Positions 36,448 through 44,540 of a DNA stretch of 64,000 nucleotides are shown here, piece by piece; the stretch's first letter is position 1, and the number at the start of each line of letters is the position of its first letter. The DNA is taken from positions 1 through 64,000 of the forward strand of contig CBDCBA010000009.1 in the NCBI GenBank assembly GCA_965214125.1, given 5' to 3'. The position numbers and the translations under genes are program-made. Origin of the DNA: CBDCBA01 sp965214125. Lineage in GTDB: Bacteria; Planctomycetota; Phycisphaerae; Tepidisphaerales; Tepidisphaeraceae. The notes under the pieces were generated by a model that did no database searches, was not told the origin of the DNA, and saw only the letters and a list, made by a program, of their open reading frames with translations.

Positions 36448-37206
36448 GTGCGCGACCATCGTTCAACCTCATGCCGCGGTGTCGGTGGGATGCGGCTTGG
36501 GCTCCAGGCGTTCGCGTCGCCGTGGGCGTGGGTGCCGGCGGCGTTGGGTGGGCTGGCGTTGGTCATCCCGCTGCTGACGGGCGATCGACCGGGGGCGGAC
36601 TTCCTGCTCTTCCTTGGCGGGCTTGGGCTCGTCGCGGGGGCGGTCGTCGCGGCTGTGCGACTAGCGACGGCGCGCGAGGAGTTGGAGCGCGAGGTGCGCG
36701 ACGCCCTGCGTCACGGCAAGGCGAACCTGGTGGCGCGGCGGCAGCGACTCGACGACGCGATGGACGCCGCCGGCCGGGCGAAGGATCAACCGATCGACCC
36801 GCGGCTGCACCGCCTTCGCCGTGCCCTGGACCGCCTGGTGGCCGTCGCGGATGAGGCGCCGGACCTGCCGGTGCGTCTGGAAGCCAAGGCGGGCGAGCTG
36901 TGGGATCGGTGCCTCGCCGCCTGCCGCCATGCGACCACGCTGCTGACCCTCGGCCGCGACCTCGCCACGCCGGCGGCCCGCGCGACAATCGACGGCGAAC
37001 GCGCGGAACTCCTGAGAGATGCCGACGCCGCCCTCGATCGCTTGGAGGCGGCGCTCGATCACCTCCAACTTGCCCTCGCCCGCCGCAGCTTCGATGTGGC
37101 TCAACTCGTCGAGCCCTCCGACGAGCTCGATCGCGGCCTCGAAATCGCCCGCCGCGTCGATGACCGCATGGCGGCCGTCGACCGATCCTCCCGCGACCGC
37201 GAGTAG
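36448..37206 (+). CDS. Membrane protein with helical cytoplasmic domain, unknown function
   Basis: Not recognised. About 240-252 residues: two N-terminal hydrophobic segments (WAWVPAALGGLALVIPLL and FLLFLGGLGLVAGAVVAAV) form a hairpin, then a highly charged, Arg/Ala/Leu-rich helical domain (REELEREVRDALRHGKANLV, ADAALDRLEAALDHLQLALA) likely to be coiled coil. Start uncertain: GTG 36448 has TAGGCT 8 nt upstream, ATG 36490 has a GGTGGG before it. No operon partners; it converges on the PTPS-family gene. Confidence 0.7.
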   Translation: MRDHRSTSCRGVGGMRLGLQAFASPWAWVPAALGGLALVIPLLTGDRPGADFLLFLGGLGLVAGAVVAAVRLATAREELEREVRDALRHGKANLVARRQRLDDAMDAAGRAKDQPIDPRLHRLRRALDRLVAVADEAPDLPVRLEAKAGELWDRCLAACRHATTLLTLGRDLATPAARATIDGERAELLRDADAALDRLEAALDHLQLALARRSFDVAQLVEPSDELDRGLEIARRVDDRMAAVDRSSRDRE

Positions 37207-37263
37207 AGCAGCTTACGGCATGCCTGTTCGCGCCCAAGCTCGCTCCGGTTTTAGCGTTGAGAA

Positions 37264-37635
37264 TCACGGTGTCCAGCGGGCGAGGCACCCTTCGGCCTCG
37301 GTGATCGTCACCTCGTCGAGCCGCACGCCCGTCGGCAGATCAATCTGCCGGCCGATCTGCTCGGCGACGCGCTCGGCGGTGGGGTTCACGCTCGCGTCGA
37401 ACGGCGGGACGTCGTTCAGGTGGGCGTTTTGCCAAGGCTTCAGGACGGCGTCGAGGCGATGTTCGAGGTCGTGGAAGTCGACGACGCAGCCAATCGCGTC
37501 GAGATCGCCGTCGTCGCGGGCGACGGTCAGGCGCACGTGCCAGTTGTGGCCGTGAACCGGCTCGAGCGAGCCGTCCGCCAGGCGCAGGGCATGAGCGGCG
37601 CAGAAGGTGCGGGCAATCGTCACCGAGAACGGCAC
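37264..37635 (-). CDS. 6-pyruvoyl-tetrahydropterin synthase/QueD-family protein with ExxHGH motif
   Basis: A 123-residue member of COG0720. Zinc ligands are His of FCAAHAL and both of HGHNWHV; DFHDLEHRLD, LNDVPPF-NPTAERVA and the terminal glutamate in ITEAEGCLARW are conserved. The catalytic cysteine of QueD (CxxxHGH) is absent; the sequence is LEPVHGHN, i.e. ExxHGH as in the PTPS-III subgroup linked to folate synthesis in place of FolB. Hence QueD or folate function is open, with PTPS-III favoured. GTG start supported by TACGCT 6 nt upstream. Confidence 0.85.
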   Translation of the reverse strand: MPFSVTIARTFCAAHALRLADGSLEPVHGHNWHVRLTVARDDGDLDAIGCVVDFHDLEHRLDAVLKPWQNAHLNDVPPFDASVNPTAERVAEQIGRQIDLPTGVRLDEVTITEAEGCLARWTP

Positions 37636-37641
37636 GGCGCC

Positions 37642-37647
37642 AGCGTA
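37642..37647 (-). promoter_or_regulatory. -10 box TACGCT before the GTG start at 37635
   Basis: TACGCT on the minus strand, 6-nt spacer (GGCGCC), GTG. The box overlaps the outer edge of the palindrome at 37644-37680. Confidence 0.45.
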
Positions 37648-37680
37648 GCGACCCCGCCGGGGGACGGCGGGGTCGCTACG
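37644..37680. repeat. Perfect 16-bp inverted repeat (possible terminator of flgM)
   Basis: CGTAGCGACCCCGCCG, loop GGGGA, CGGCGGGGTCGCTACG. Between the flgM stop and the next gene, both minus strand. No U-tract; it may be a REP-like element or a terminator, and formation of the hairpin would occlude the downstream -10 box. Confidence 0.8.
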
Positions 37681-37702
37681 GATCGTCGTGGTGGCTGCGG
37701 GG

Positions 37703-38002
37703 TTATTCGCCGAAGCTTTGCAGCATGCGGTCGGCGACGGTGTCGAGCTTCGACTCGACGTCGTAGCTGCCGTCGGCGATGGCGGCCTTCATCGCGGCGA
37801 CCTTGTCCTGGCGGACGTCGGCCCCCTTGGCGAGAGCCATCAGGCGGTCCATTTCCGTGGTCTGCGTCAGCTCGACGCGGTCGGCCTTGGCCTGCGGCTG
37901 GGCGGGCTGCGCGGTGCTCACCCCGTAGGCCTTGCCCACGCTGGCGGTCTGGCGGACGGCGGCGGCCTGGCTGATGCCGGGGTTGCTGGTGTTGATGTTC
38001 AT
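37703..38002 (-). CDS. flgM: Anti-sigma-28 factor FlgM
   Basis: A 99-residue protein. The disordered N-terminal half (MNINTSNPGISQAAAVRQ, Gln/Ala/Pro-rich) and the sigma-binding C-terminal helices (DRLMALAKGADVRQDKVAAM and AIADGSYDVESKLDTVADRM) match FlgM, which holds FliA inactive until it is exported through the completed flagellar hook. Start ATG 38002 has a good Shine-Dalgarno GAAGGA with 8-nt spacing; the longer frame to 38083 is unlikely. No other flagellar gene is in the window, so it is an orphan locus implying flagella encoded elsewhere. Confidence 0.85.
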   Translation of the reverse strand: MNINTSNPGISQAAAVRQTASVGKAYGVSTAQPAQPQAKADRVELTQTTEMDRLMALAKGADVRQDKVAAMKAAIADGSYDVESKLDTVADRMLQSFGE

Positions 38003-38196
38003 CGGGGCGATCCTTCGGGGGGAGGCGAGTTCGGTCCGTTGCTGCGAACCAGTCGGGGCGGGGCCGGCGTTGCGTTCCAGCACTGCCCGTCCGGTCTATA
38101 TCGGCCCGTCGGCTTCGAGAGCATGAGCCATCGAAAAGACTTTAGGAAAAATTGATCCCGTTCCTCCGCAACGGCTTACGGACATTATCCGGTGCT

Positions 38197-38215
38197 GCCG
38201 AAAGATTTTTTCGGC
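38197..38215. terminator. Small hairpin downstream of the flavoprotein-like gene
   Basis: GCCGAAA-GATTT-TTTCGGC in the 259-bp gap 38003-38261. Weak T-content; a terminator for the minus-strand gene ending at 38262 is possible. Confidence 0.35.
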
Positions 38216-38261
38216 CTCCGGCTCAAGTTCCGCCCGCCTCGGGGGCGATAACCGACGCCGG

Positions 38262-39452
38262 CTATCGGACGAGGCTCTGGCCCCGCAGCACGGCCTCGGC
38301 CACGCGGTCGGTCATCGGGGGGTTCCGGAAGATCAGCGGCAGCAGGAACTCCAGGTTCTGCTGTGGCCCGAGCAGGTACTCGCCCAGCGTGCCGCCCCAC
38401 TGCCGGCGGTAGTCGCCCAACGCGTCCTGCACGTGCGGGGCCTTGAGTGCCTTGCGGGCGGTGTCGGCGGCGTAGAGGGCGCTCCATGCCGCCGGATAAA
38501 GCTCCTCGCCGAGCGACGCGACGAACCCGCCGCACGGGCCGCACAGCAAGGTGCGTCGGCCGATCACGTCGTGCTGCAACGCCCCGGCGGGCCGAGTCGC
38601 GGCCGTGCGAACGCAGCGGCCGTCGACGGTCGAGTCGCCGGTGACGATCTCGGCGGCTTGCAGTCGGCCCAGCCAATCGCGCAGGACGGCCGTCGCCTCG
38701 ACGCCGGCGGGCACCTGGGCGGCGAGCTCGATCGCATCGCCCTGCCGCCAGAGCCAGCCGACCGTTCCCGCGACGCCGCCGATGTCCAGCGCCATCGGCA
38801 CGACGTTGTCCGGCAGGCCGCGCGTCGCCTGCACGCCGCTCGGGCAGACGGCGACGCGGGCGCTGGGCCGGCCGTCGTCGACGCCCGCGTGGCCCACGCC
38901 GAGCGCCGCGGCGAGCTCGGTGGGCAGCGGGTCGCTCGCGATCGCCAGCGCCGGCGCGACGCGGCTGCGGCCGACCTTTAACGCGAGCCCGCCGGAGCCG
39001 ACCTCCTCGGCCGTCACGCTCGCCGACTGCTGTTGCACCCCCGCGTCGGCGGCGAGACGCTTCACCGCAGCCGCGAGATCGGCAACCTGCACGATCAGGC
39101 TGAACGGCTCGTCCTTGGGTCGCTTCCCAAGGTTTTTGCCGAGTTCGCCCGTCGTCGCGGCGACGTTTCCCTCGCCGTCGAGGAAGCGCACCCCGGCGAT
39201 CGGCGCGTTGCCGAAGTCGGCCGCGACGTCCTGCAACTCCGGCATGAGCGCGAACAGTTGCGGGTTGAGCGGCAGGACCTGCTGCGCGCACGGGTTGGTG
39301 CCAAGGTCGACGCAAAGGACGCTTACGCCGGCGTTCGCGAGGCGCAGCGAGGCAAGGTGGGCGGCCAGATGATCGCCGAGCACTACGACCTGCGGCCCCT
39401 CGGCGGCGGGCGCTTTGCTCGACTTCTTTGCGGGCTTCTTCGGCGACGGCAT
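38262..39452 (-). CDS. FAD-dependent oxidoreductase-like protein, possibly geranylgeranyl-reductase related and degenerate
   Basis: 396 residues. After a Lys/Pro/Ala-rich N-terminus comes a Rossmann-like unit, VVVLGDHLAAHLASLRLANAGVSVLCVDLG, but the glycines of GxGxxG are replaced. The C-terminal part LLCGPCGGFVASLGEELYPAAWSALYAADTARKAL followed by YRRQWGG, and RNPPMTDRVAEAVLRG, resembles the GDAAGFVSPLTGEGI..A...G motif of geranylgeranyl reductase-type flavoproteins, again with changed residues. It may have lost FAD or redox activity. 9 bp downstream of hisD in the same direction. Family assignment is tentative. Confidence 0.65.
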   Translation of the reverse strand: MPSPKKPAKKSSKAPAAEGPQVVVLGDHLAAHLASLRLANAGVSVLCVDLGTNPCAQQVLPLNPQLFALMPELQDVAADFGNAPIAGVRFLDGEGNVAATTGELGKNLGKRPKDEPFSLIVQVADLAAAVKRLAADAGVQQQSASVTAEEVGSGGLALKVGRSRVAPALAIASDPLPTELAAALGVGHAGVDDGRPSARVAVCPSGVQATRGLPDNVVPMALDIGGVAGTVGWLWRQGDAIELAAQVPAGVEATAVLRDWLGRLQAAEIVTGDSTVDGRCVRTAATRPAGALQHDVIGRRTLLCGPCGGFVASLGEELYPAAWSALYAADTARKALKAPHVQDALGDYRRQWGGTLGEYLLGPQQNLEFLLPLIFRNPPMTDRVAEAVLRGQSLVR

Positions 39453-39461
39453 CGCCCCATG

Positions 39462-40784
39462 CTACCGCCCGGCCACCCGCAGGCGGATGCTGCTGGCGTG
39501 GGCGTCGAGTCCCTCCGCGTCGGCCAGCGCCGCCGCGGGGGCGGCGTCGGCGGCAATCGAGGCGCTGTCGTACCGCACGACCCCGCCGCGCTTCAGGAAC
39601 TCGAAGACGCTGATCCCCCCGCCGAACCGGGCCGTCGTGTTCGTCGGCAGGCAGTGGCTCGGCCCCGCGACATAGTCTCCCGCGGCAACCGGACTGTGCG
39701 GGCCCAGAAACGCGCAGCCGGCGTTGGGAATCTTCGCCAGCGTTTGGCGCGGGTCGTGCGTCTGCACGCTCAAATGCTCGGCGGCGATCTGGTTCGCGAG
39801 GGCAAGCAGCGCGTCTTCGCGTTCGCTCCAAATGAGCGCGCTGCCGTCCGCCAGCGCCCGCTCGATGGCCGGACGGCGTTGGAGCGAGGCGATCTGCCGT
39901 TGCAGTTCCGCGACGATCTTCGCCGGCAGGGTCGGGTCGGTTGTCAGCAGGAAGCAACTGCCCGGATCGTGCTCCGCCTGGGCGAGCAGATCGGCCGCGA
40001 CGAGCGCCGGGTCGGCCGAATCGTCGGCGTAGACGAGCACCTCGCTGGGCCCGAGGAATCCGTCGACGCCCACGCCGCCGCTCACGAGGCGCTTGGCGAT
40101 CTGCACGTAGCTGTTGCCGGGGCCGACGATCTTGTCGACGCGCGGGACGCGCTCGGTGCCGAAGGCCATCGCCGCGATCGCCGCCGCCCCGCCGGCGCGG
40201 AACATGAACGGCAGGCCCAGCAGGTGACCGGCGGCGAGGACGAGGTCGGTCGTCCCGTACCGGCTCGGCGGCGTTGCGGCGACGATCGTCTCCACGCCCG
40301 CTACCTGCGCCGGCACGACCAGGTGAATCAGGCTCGACGGATAACTCGCCTTGCCGCCCGGAAAGTAGCAGCCCGCCGACGCCAGCGCCGTGTAGCGCAT
40401 GCCCAGCTCCAGCCCGCCGCGGCGCAGGTCCGGCGGGTCGCTTGGCATCAGGTGTTCCTGATACGCCCGCACCTGCTCAATCGAGCGCCGCAGCGCGTCG
40501 ATCAGCTCGCCGGGAACCCGTTCGGCCGCTTCGCACATTTGCGAGGCCGGGACGACAATTTGCTCGGCCGTGAAGTGCGGATCATCGAATTGTCGTGCGG
40601 ACTCGACGATTGCGTCATCCCCCCGGTCGGCCACGTCGGCGAGGGTTTGGCGCACGCCGGCCGTGCGGTGGTCGTCGCGGAAGAGGTCGCGCGGGTCGAG
40701 CCGGAGGTCTTCCAGCAGATGCTCCACGCGCTCGCGGTCGGTGGCGGCGTCGAGGCAAAGGACCGGCACGGGCGAAGCGGACAT
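39462..40784 (-). CDS. hisD: Histidinol dehydrogenase
   Basis: Zn-dependent enzyme performing the last two steps of histidine synthesis (histidinol to histidine, two NAD+). 440 residues from MSASPVPVLCLD. Signatures: AGCYFPGGKASYPSSLIH, KIVGPGNSYVQIAKRLV, GPSEVLVYAD, LLAQAEHDPGS, IAAEHLSVQ with catalytic Glu-His, and AGPSHCLPTNTTARF. Start 40784 supported by TATTGT 7 nt upstream; the open frame to 40892 has no support. Other his genes are absent here, so the pathway is dispersed. Confidence 0.96.
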   Translation of the reverse strand: MSASPVPVLCLDAATDRERVEHLLEDLRLDPRDLFRDDHRTAGVRQTLADVADRGDDAIVESARQFDDPHFTAEQIVVPASQMCEAAERVPGELIDALRRSIEQVRAYQEHLMPSDPPDLRRGGLELGMRYTALASAGCYFPGGKASYPSSLIHLVVPAQVAGVETIVAATPPSRYGTTDLVLAAGHLLGLPFMFRAGGAAAIAAMAFGTERVPRVDKIVGPGNSYVQIAKRLVSGGVGVDGFLGPSEVLVYADDSADPALVAADLLAQAEHDPGSCFLLTTDPTLPAKIVAELQRQIASLQRRPAIERALADGSALIWSEREDALLALANQIAAEHLSVQTHDPRQTLAKIPNAGCAFLGPHSPVAAGDYVAGPSHCLPTNTTARFGGGISVFEFLKRGGVVRYDSASIAADAAPAAALADAEGLDAHASSIRLRVAGR

Positions 40785-40791
40785 CGCGACG

Positions 40792-40797
40792 ACAATA
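40792..40797 (-). promoter_or_regulatory. -10 box TATTGT of hisD
   Basis: TATTGT on the minus strand, 7-nt spacer (CGTCGCG), ATG at 40784. Confidence 0.5.
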
Positions 40798-40847
40798 GAT
40801 GTGGCCGCGACCGCGCGGCGCGGCGGGCGGAGGGTCCAGTGATCCGC

Positions 40848-40853
40848 TAGGCT
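40848..40853 (+). promoter_or_regulatory. -10-like TAGGCT before the TTG start at 40863
   Basis: TAGGCT, 9-nt spacer, TTG. Weak box; supports the TTG start modestly. Confidence 0.35.
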
Positions 40854-40862
40854 CTGACCCCC

Positions 40863-41846
40863 TTGCTCGACCACTGGTTCCCGTTCGTCCACCTTGTCGA
40901 CGCCGCCCGGCCCGCGCCGCGGCTGCTGCCGATCGTGCGGACCGAGGGCGACCGCGTCATCCGCCGGCCGATGGATGATGCGCTACTCCGGATGCGGGCC
41001 GCCTCGCCGGCAAAGCGGGTGGTCAACGCCCGGCTCGTCGCCTGGGGGCCGCGCGCCCGAAAGACCGCCCGGCAGGTGACGGCCGGGGCATTCGTGTATC
41101 GCCCCGAACCCGACGAGCCGCCGGGCGTGCCGACGCGCGACCTGATCCTTTGCCACTCGAACGCCCACGCCGCGTGGCATCGGCGGCGGGGCTGGGCGGG
41201 CGATCGGCTGCGCGTCGTGCCCGATCCGGTCGACGCTCCGCCGCCGGTTAATCGTCAGGCGCTGGGGCTCGACGAGGCCGATTTCCTCTGGCTGCTCCCC
41301 GCCGACGCCACGCGCCACGCGGGGCGCGGGGCGGGGTTGAAGCTCGCGGTCTGGGCGGGGGCGCTCACGCACGTGCTGATGCTGAGATCAGGTCGAACGC
41401 ACCGGCTGCTCCTTCCGGGCGACGGTCGGCCGCAACGCGACGCGCGGCGCTTTCTCGACTCGCTCGGCCTGCCGAACCTCGCCACCCCGCCGCTGGCGAC
41501 CGCGCCCGAAACGCTGGCGCGTGTGGCAAACGGGGCGATCCTGTCGCCGCTGGGGCCGATCGACCCGTGGGCGGTCTCTTTGGTCGAGGCCGCGGGCCTG
41601 CCCACGGCCTACCTGCCGGCGCCCGAGACGCAGCGGTTGGCGGCAGACGATCACAACGTGGCGGCCACGAGCGCTAAGCCGCGCCACTTGGCGCGGGCGA
41701 TGCTGGCGATCCTCCATCGTGTCGGCGGCGCGGCGTTGCGGGAGGTTGCCTCGACGCGCGACGCCGCTTCCGACGCCTGGCGGGCCGCGACGGCCGATCT
41801 CCTGCCGGGGGCGAACTTTGTTGAAGCGGCGGCGCCGTTGCGGTAG
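40863..41846 (+). CDS. Glycosyltransferase-like (GT-B fold) protein, divergent
   Basis: 327 residues, TTG start. No strong family signature, but the layout suggests GT-B: RDLILCHSNAHAAWHRRRGW, then RLRVVPDPVDAPPP before a second Rossmann-like domain (FLWLLPADATRHAGRGAGLKLAVWAGAL), GDGRPQRDARRFLDSLGLPN, and a tail with GAILSPLGPIDPWAVSLVEAAGLP that parallels the nucleotide-sugar site of GT4 enzymes. The usual catalytic E-x7-E is only partly matched, so activity is uncertain. Monocistronic and divergent from hisD. Confidence 0.7.
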   Translation: MLDHWFPFVHLVDAARPAPRLLPIVRTEGDRVIRRPMDDALLRMRAASPAKRVVNARLVAWGPRARKTARQVTAGAFVYRPEPDEPPGVPTRDLILCHSNAHAAWHRRRGWAGDRLRVVPDPVDAPPPVNRQALGLDEADFLWLLPADATRHAGRGAGLKLAVWAGALTHVLMLRSGRTHRLLLPGDGRPQRDARRFLDSLGLPNLATPPLATAPETLARVANGAILSPLGPIDPWAVSLVEAAGLPTAYLPAPETQRLAADDHNVAATSAKPRHLARAMLAILHRVGGAALREVASTRDAASDAWRAATADLLPGANFVEAAAPLR

Positions 41847-41849
41847 CAT
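41821..41849 (+). promoter_or_regulatory. Possible promoter of the PilM operon
   Basis: TTGAAG (41821-41826), 17-bp spacer, TAGCAT (41844-41849), each four of six consensus bases. It overlaps the end of the preceding gene and would give a leader of about 300 nt. Confidence 0.35.
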
Positions 41850-42161
41850 GCACGTCACGTCCGGCCCGACGCCACCCCGGCAGACGACGCCACCCTGGCA
41901 GAACCCGCCGATTGGGCCGAACGTAGACAGGAGGTGGCCACGCGCCCGCGTGGCCCGCACCGACACCACCGCGGGGCCGCCCCGCCAGGCACCGTCCTTG
42001 GTGCCGCCTCGGCCCCTTTGACATCCGATTCGCAGCGGGCCGACGTACGGATGCGAGGCCCACCGGCCGCCCGAGCGGTCCTGCGGGTCGCGACCCAGCC
42101 CGATCGGATTCACCTTCCACCGCGCCGCCTTGCACGTCGCGGGTCCGCGCAGGAGACAGTT
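41847..42161 (+). other. 315-bp leader region of the PilM operon
   Basis: No gene is supported here. Contents: two 18-bp tandem near-copies (41868-41903, beginning GACGCCACC), a perfect hairpin GGCCACGCG-CC-CGCGTGGCC (41936-41955), and an isolated perfect -35 hexamer TTGACA (42018-42023) without a good -10 at normal distance. The pilM frame stays open through it, but the only well-spaced ribosome site is AGGAG at 42151-42155. Confidence 0.5.
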
Positions 42162-44465
42162 ATGGCAAACGCAGCATGGGGCATCGACGTCGGCAACCGC
42201 GCCCTCAAGGCCGTCAAGGTCGAGCGGGGCAGCGCGGGCATTCAAGTCACCGACTACGCCTTCATCGAGCACGACACGATTCTCAGCGAGGCCGGCGACA
42301 ACCGCGAGTCGCTGCTGCAAACCGCCCTCGCCAAGTTCGCCGGGCGGCACGACACACGCAAGATCCCCATCTGCCTCGGCGTCAGCGGTCAGCAGAGCTT
42401 TGCCCGCTTCGTCAAGCTTCCGCCCGTCGAGCCCAAGCGCATCCCCGAGATCGTCAAGTTCGAGGCGGTCCAGCAGATCCCGTTCCCGCTTGACGAGGTC
42501 GAGTGGAGCTACCAAATCTTCGACCGCGACGACGACCCGGACGTGGAGGTCGGCATCTTCGCGATGCGCAAGGAACTGGTGAACGAGCAGGTGAGCCACT
42601 TCCAGGACGTGGACCTCGACATCCACGCCGTCCAAACCACGCCGCTGGCGGTTTACAACGCGGCCCGGTTCGACGGGCGGTTCGACAAGGGGCACGCGGT
42701 GGTGCTCGACCTCGGCGCCGACTCGACGGACCTGATCGTGGCCGACAACGACGGCATCTGGATGCGCAGCCTCGACGTGGGCGGCAACGCCTTCACCGAG
42801 GCGCTGGCCAAGGCCTTCAAGATCGACTTCGAGAAGGCCGAGGAGATGAAGCGCAATGCCAAGACGAGCAAGTACGCCAAGCAGATCTACCAGGCGATGC
42901 GGCCGGTTTTCGGCGAGCTCGTTGGCGAAATCCAGCGCTCGCTCGGCTTCTTCCAGAGCGGCCACCGCGACGCCAAGCTCCGCAAGATCATCGCGCTCGG
43001 CGGCGGGTTCAAGCTCAACGGCCTGAGCGGGTATTTGCAAAAGAACCTGCAAATGCCCGTCGAGAAGCCGCAGCGGCTGGGCGCGGGCGCTCCCGAGGAG
43101 TCGTCGGCGGCGGCGAACCTCACCGAGCACCTGCTCAGCAGCACCGCCGCCTACGGCATGGGCCTGCAACTGCTGGGCGAGACCAAGGTCAACTCCAGCC
43201 TGCTGCCAACGCACATCCGCGACGACAAGATGTGGCGGGACAAGACCAAGTACTTCGTCGGCGCCAGCGGCCTCGTCGTCGGGGCGGCCCTCATCGCCTT
43301 CGGCAGCTATTTGTTCCAGGACGGCGCCTACGGCTCGGCCCAACCGACGCGCACCGCGAACGCGGGCATTCTCAACAATGCCGAGTCGCTCGACAGCGAG
43401 TTCGCCGAAGTCACCAGCAGTGGCGGCGACAAGCTGGCGACGGTCCAGAACGTCAACAGCCTTGTCGCCAACCGCGGCTACTGGGGCCAGCTTGTCGGCG
43501 ACCTGATGGCCGCCCTGCCTGCCCCCGAGGGCGAGCTCGCCCAGGCCCTCGCGGGCGAGCTGGGCGACCCGAACGCCGTCGACGACGCCGACCGCGCCGT
43601 GTTCGAGCGCATCCCGGCCAACCAGCGCGAGTACGTGAAGCTCCAGGAGCTGGAAAGCGTCTACACCGACGAGCTGCACGTGGTCATCAACTCGCCCACC
43701 TTCCTCGCCACGGCTCAGGGGATTCTGGACAAGGGCGACTACGGCGACTTTCGCGGCGTGCTGGCACCCAGCGCGACCGTCATGGACCCGCCGCGACTCC
43801 AGATCGACAAGGCCCGCGGCTACGTGATCCGCCTGACGCTGACCACGCCCGTTGACATCGACACCGCCTACCAGCTCTTCGACGGCGACGGCAGCCGGTC
43901 GCTGCCGAACATCCTGACGAGCCTGGAGGTGCCCGAGAACGCGCCGTACAAGGTGATCCTGGCCGCCCTCGACTCGCCCATCAGCAGCGTGCGGGAGTCG
44001 TCCGAGCAGCTCGATTACCTGCGCGACCTCCAGGACGCCCGCGAGGCCTACGCCTCGGGCGAGGAGAGCGAGGGCGTCGGCCGAAGCACCGCCGACGACG
44101 ATGATGCCGGACAGGACGAGTTCTCTCGGTTCGGCGGGTTTCCCGGGGGCTATCCGGGCGCCGGCTACCCCGGCGCCGGATATCCGGGCGCGGGCGTTCC
44201 CGGTGCAGGTCGCCCCGGCGCCGCGGCCCGCAACAACACACCCGAGGCCGACGAGGAGGATCCAGCCTTCACCGACCCGACGACCGGCGAGAGCCTGCTC
44301 GACGGCACGGTGATGCAGGTGATCGTCGTCGTGATGCTCAACCCGACCGAAGACGTCCTGCGCCAGCTCGACGGCGAGCCCGCCGAGGGCGATGGTGGGT
44401 CCGAGGACGGCCCGGCGGGCGACGAGTTCAACGAGCTCGGCGGCGTCGCCGGCGCGGGCGGTTGA
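42162..44465 (+). CDS. pilM: PilM-type actin-like ATPase fused to a membrane segment and Gly/Pro/Tyr-rich C-terminal region
   Basis: 767 residues, about twice the size of ordinary PilM (about 350). Residues 1-345 are the actin-like type IV pilus assembly domain: WGIDVGNRALKAVKVERG, VKFEAVQQIPFPLDEVEWSYQIF, AVVLDLGADSTDLIVAD, LGGGFKLNGLSGYLQKNL. A transmembrane helix (365-385, YFVGASGLVVGAALIAFGSYLF minus ends) follows, where PilN-like function would be expected, then an extracytoplasmic-type domain and a repeat tract of GYPGA units near 657-690. Strong Shine-Dalgarno AGGAG, 6-nt spacing. First gene of a three-gene operon whose other members share the Gly-Tyr-Pro-Gly feature. Fusion of PilM with a PilN-like part is inference. 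Confidence 0.9.
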   Translation: MANAAWGIDVGNRALKAVKVERGSAGIQVTDYAFIEHDTILSEAGDNRESLLQTALAKFAGRHDTRKIPICLGVSGQQSFARFVKLPPVEPKRIPEIVKFEAVQQIPFPLDEVEWSYQIFDRDDDPDVEVGIFAMRKELVNEQVSHFQDVDLDIHAVQTTPLAVYNAARFDGRFDKGHAVVLDLGADSTDLIVADNDGIWMRSLDVGGNAFTEALAKAFKIDFEKAEEMKRNAKTSKYAKQIYQAMRPVFGELVGEIQRSLGFFQSGHRDAKLRKIIALGGGFKLNGLSGYLQKNLQMPVEKPQRLGAGAPEESSAAANLTEHLLSSTAAYGMGLQLLGETKVNSSLLPTHIRDDKMWRDKTKYFVGASGLVVGAALIAFGSYLFQDGAYGSAQPTRTANAGILNNAESLDSEFAEVTSSGGDKLATVQNVNSLVANRGYWGQLVGDLMAALPAPEGELAQALAGELGDPNAVDDADRAVFERIPANQREYVKLQELESVYTDELHVVINSPTFLATAQGILDKGDYGDFRGVLAPSATVMDPPRLQIDKARGYVIRLTLTTPVDIDTAYQLFDGDGSRSLPNILTSLEVPENAPYKVILAALDSPISSVRESSEQLDYLRDLQDAREAYASGEESEGVGRSTADDDDAGQDEFSRFGGFPGGYPGAGYPGAGYPGAGVPGAGRPGAAARNNTPEADEEDPAFTDPTTGESLLDGTVMQVIVVVMLNPTEDVLRQLDGEPAEGDGGSEDGPAGDEFNELGGVAGAGG

Positions 44466-44540
44466 CAGTTCGCGGGAGTGCTGAGGGAGTAGCGGGCGGA
44501 TACGACGGGATCGGTCGGTCACACCAGCAGGAGCTTTACA

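Noticed and set aside
38003..38160. Sigma-28 promoter for flgM (TAAAGTCT and GCCGATAT seen on the minus strand)
   Set aside because: The two half-motifs are 31 nt apart instead of about 11, so they do not form a FliA promoter.
42018..42051. Perfect TTGACA -35 hexamer in the PilM leader as operon promoter
   Set aside because: No acceptable -10 at 16-19 bp (CGACGT); the next TA-containing hexamer is at 22 bp.
41934..42161. In-frame N-terminal extension of PilM from GTG 41934
   Set aside because: The AGGAGG there overlaps the GTG with no spacing, and the extension is Pro/Arg-rich; AGGAG plus ATG 42162 is far better and starts exactly at the PilM fold.
41388..44522. 1044-codon open frame on the minus strand opposite pilM
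   Set aside because: Val/Ala/Arg/Leu-rich translation with no motifs, typical of the antisense of G+C-rich genes; the plus strand has PilM motifs and ribosome sites.
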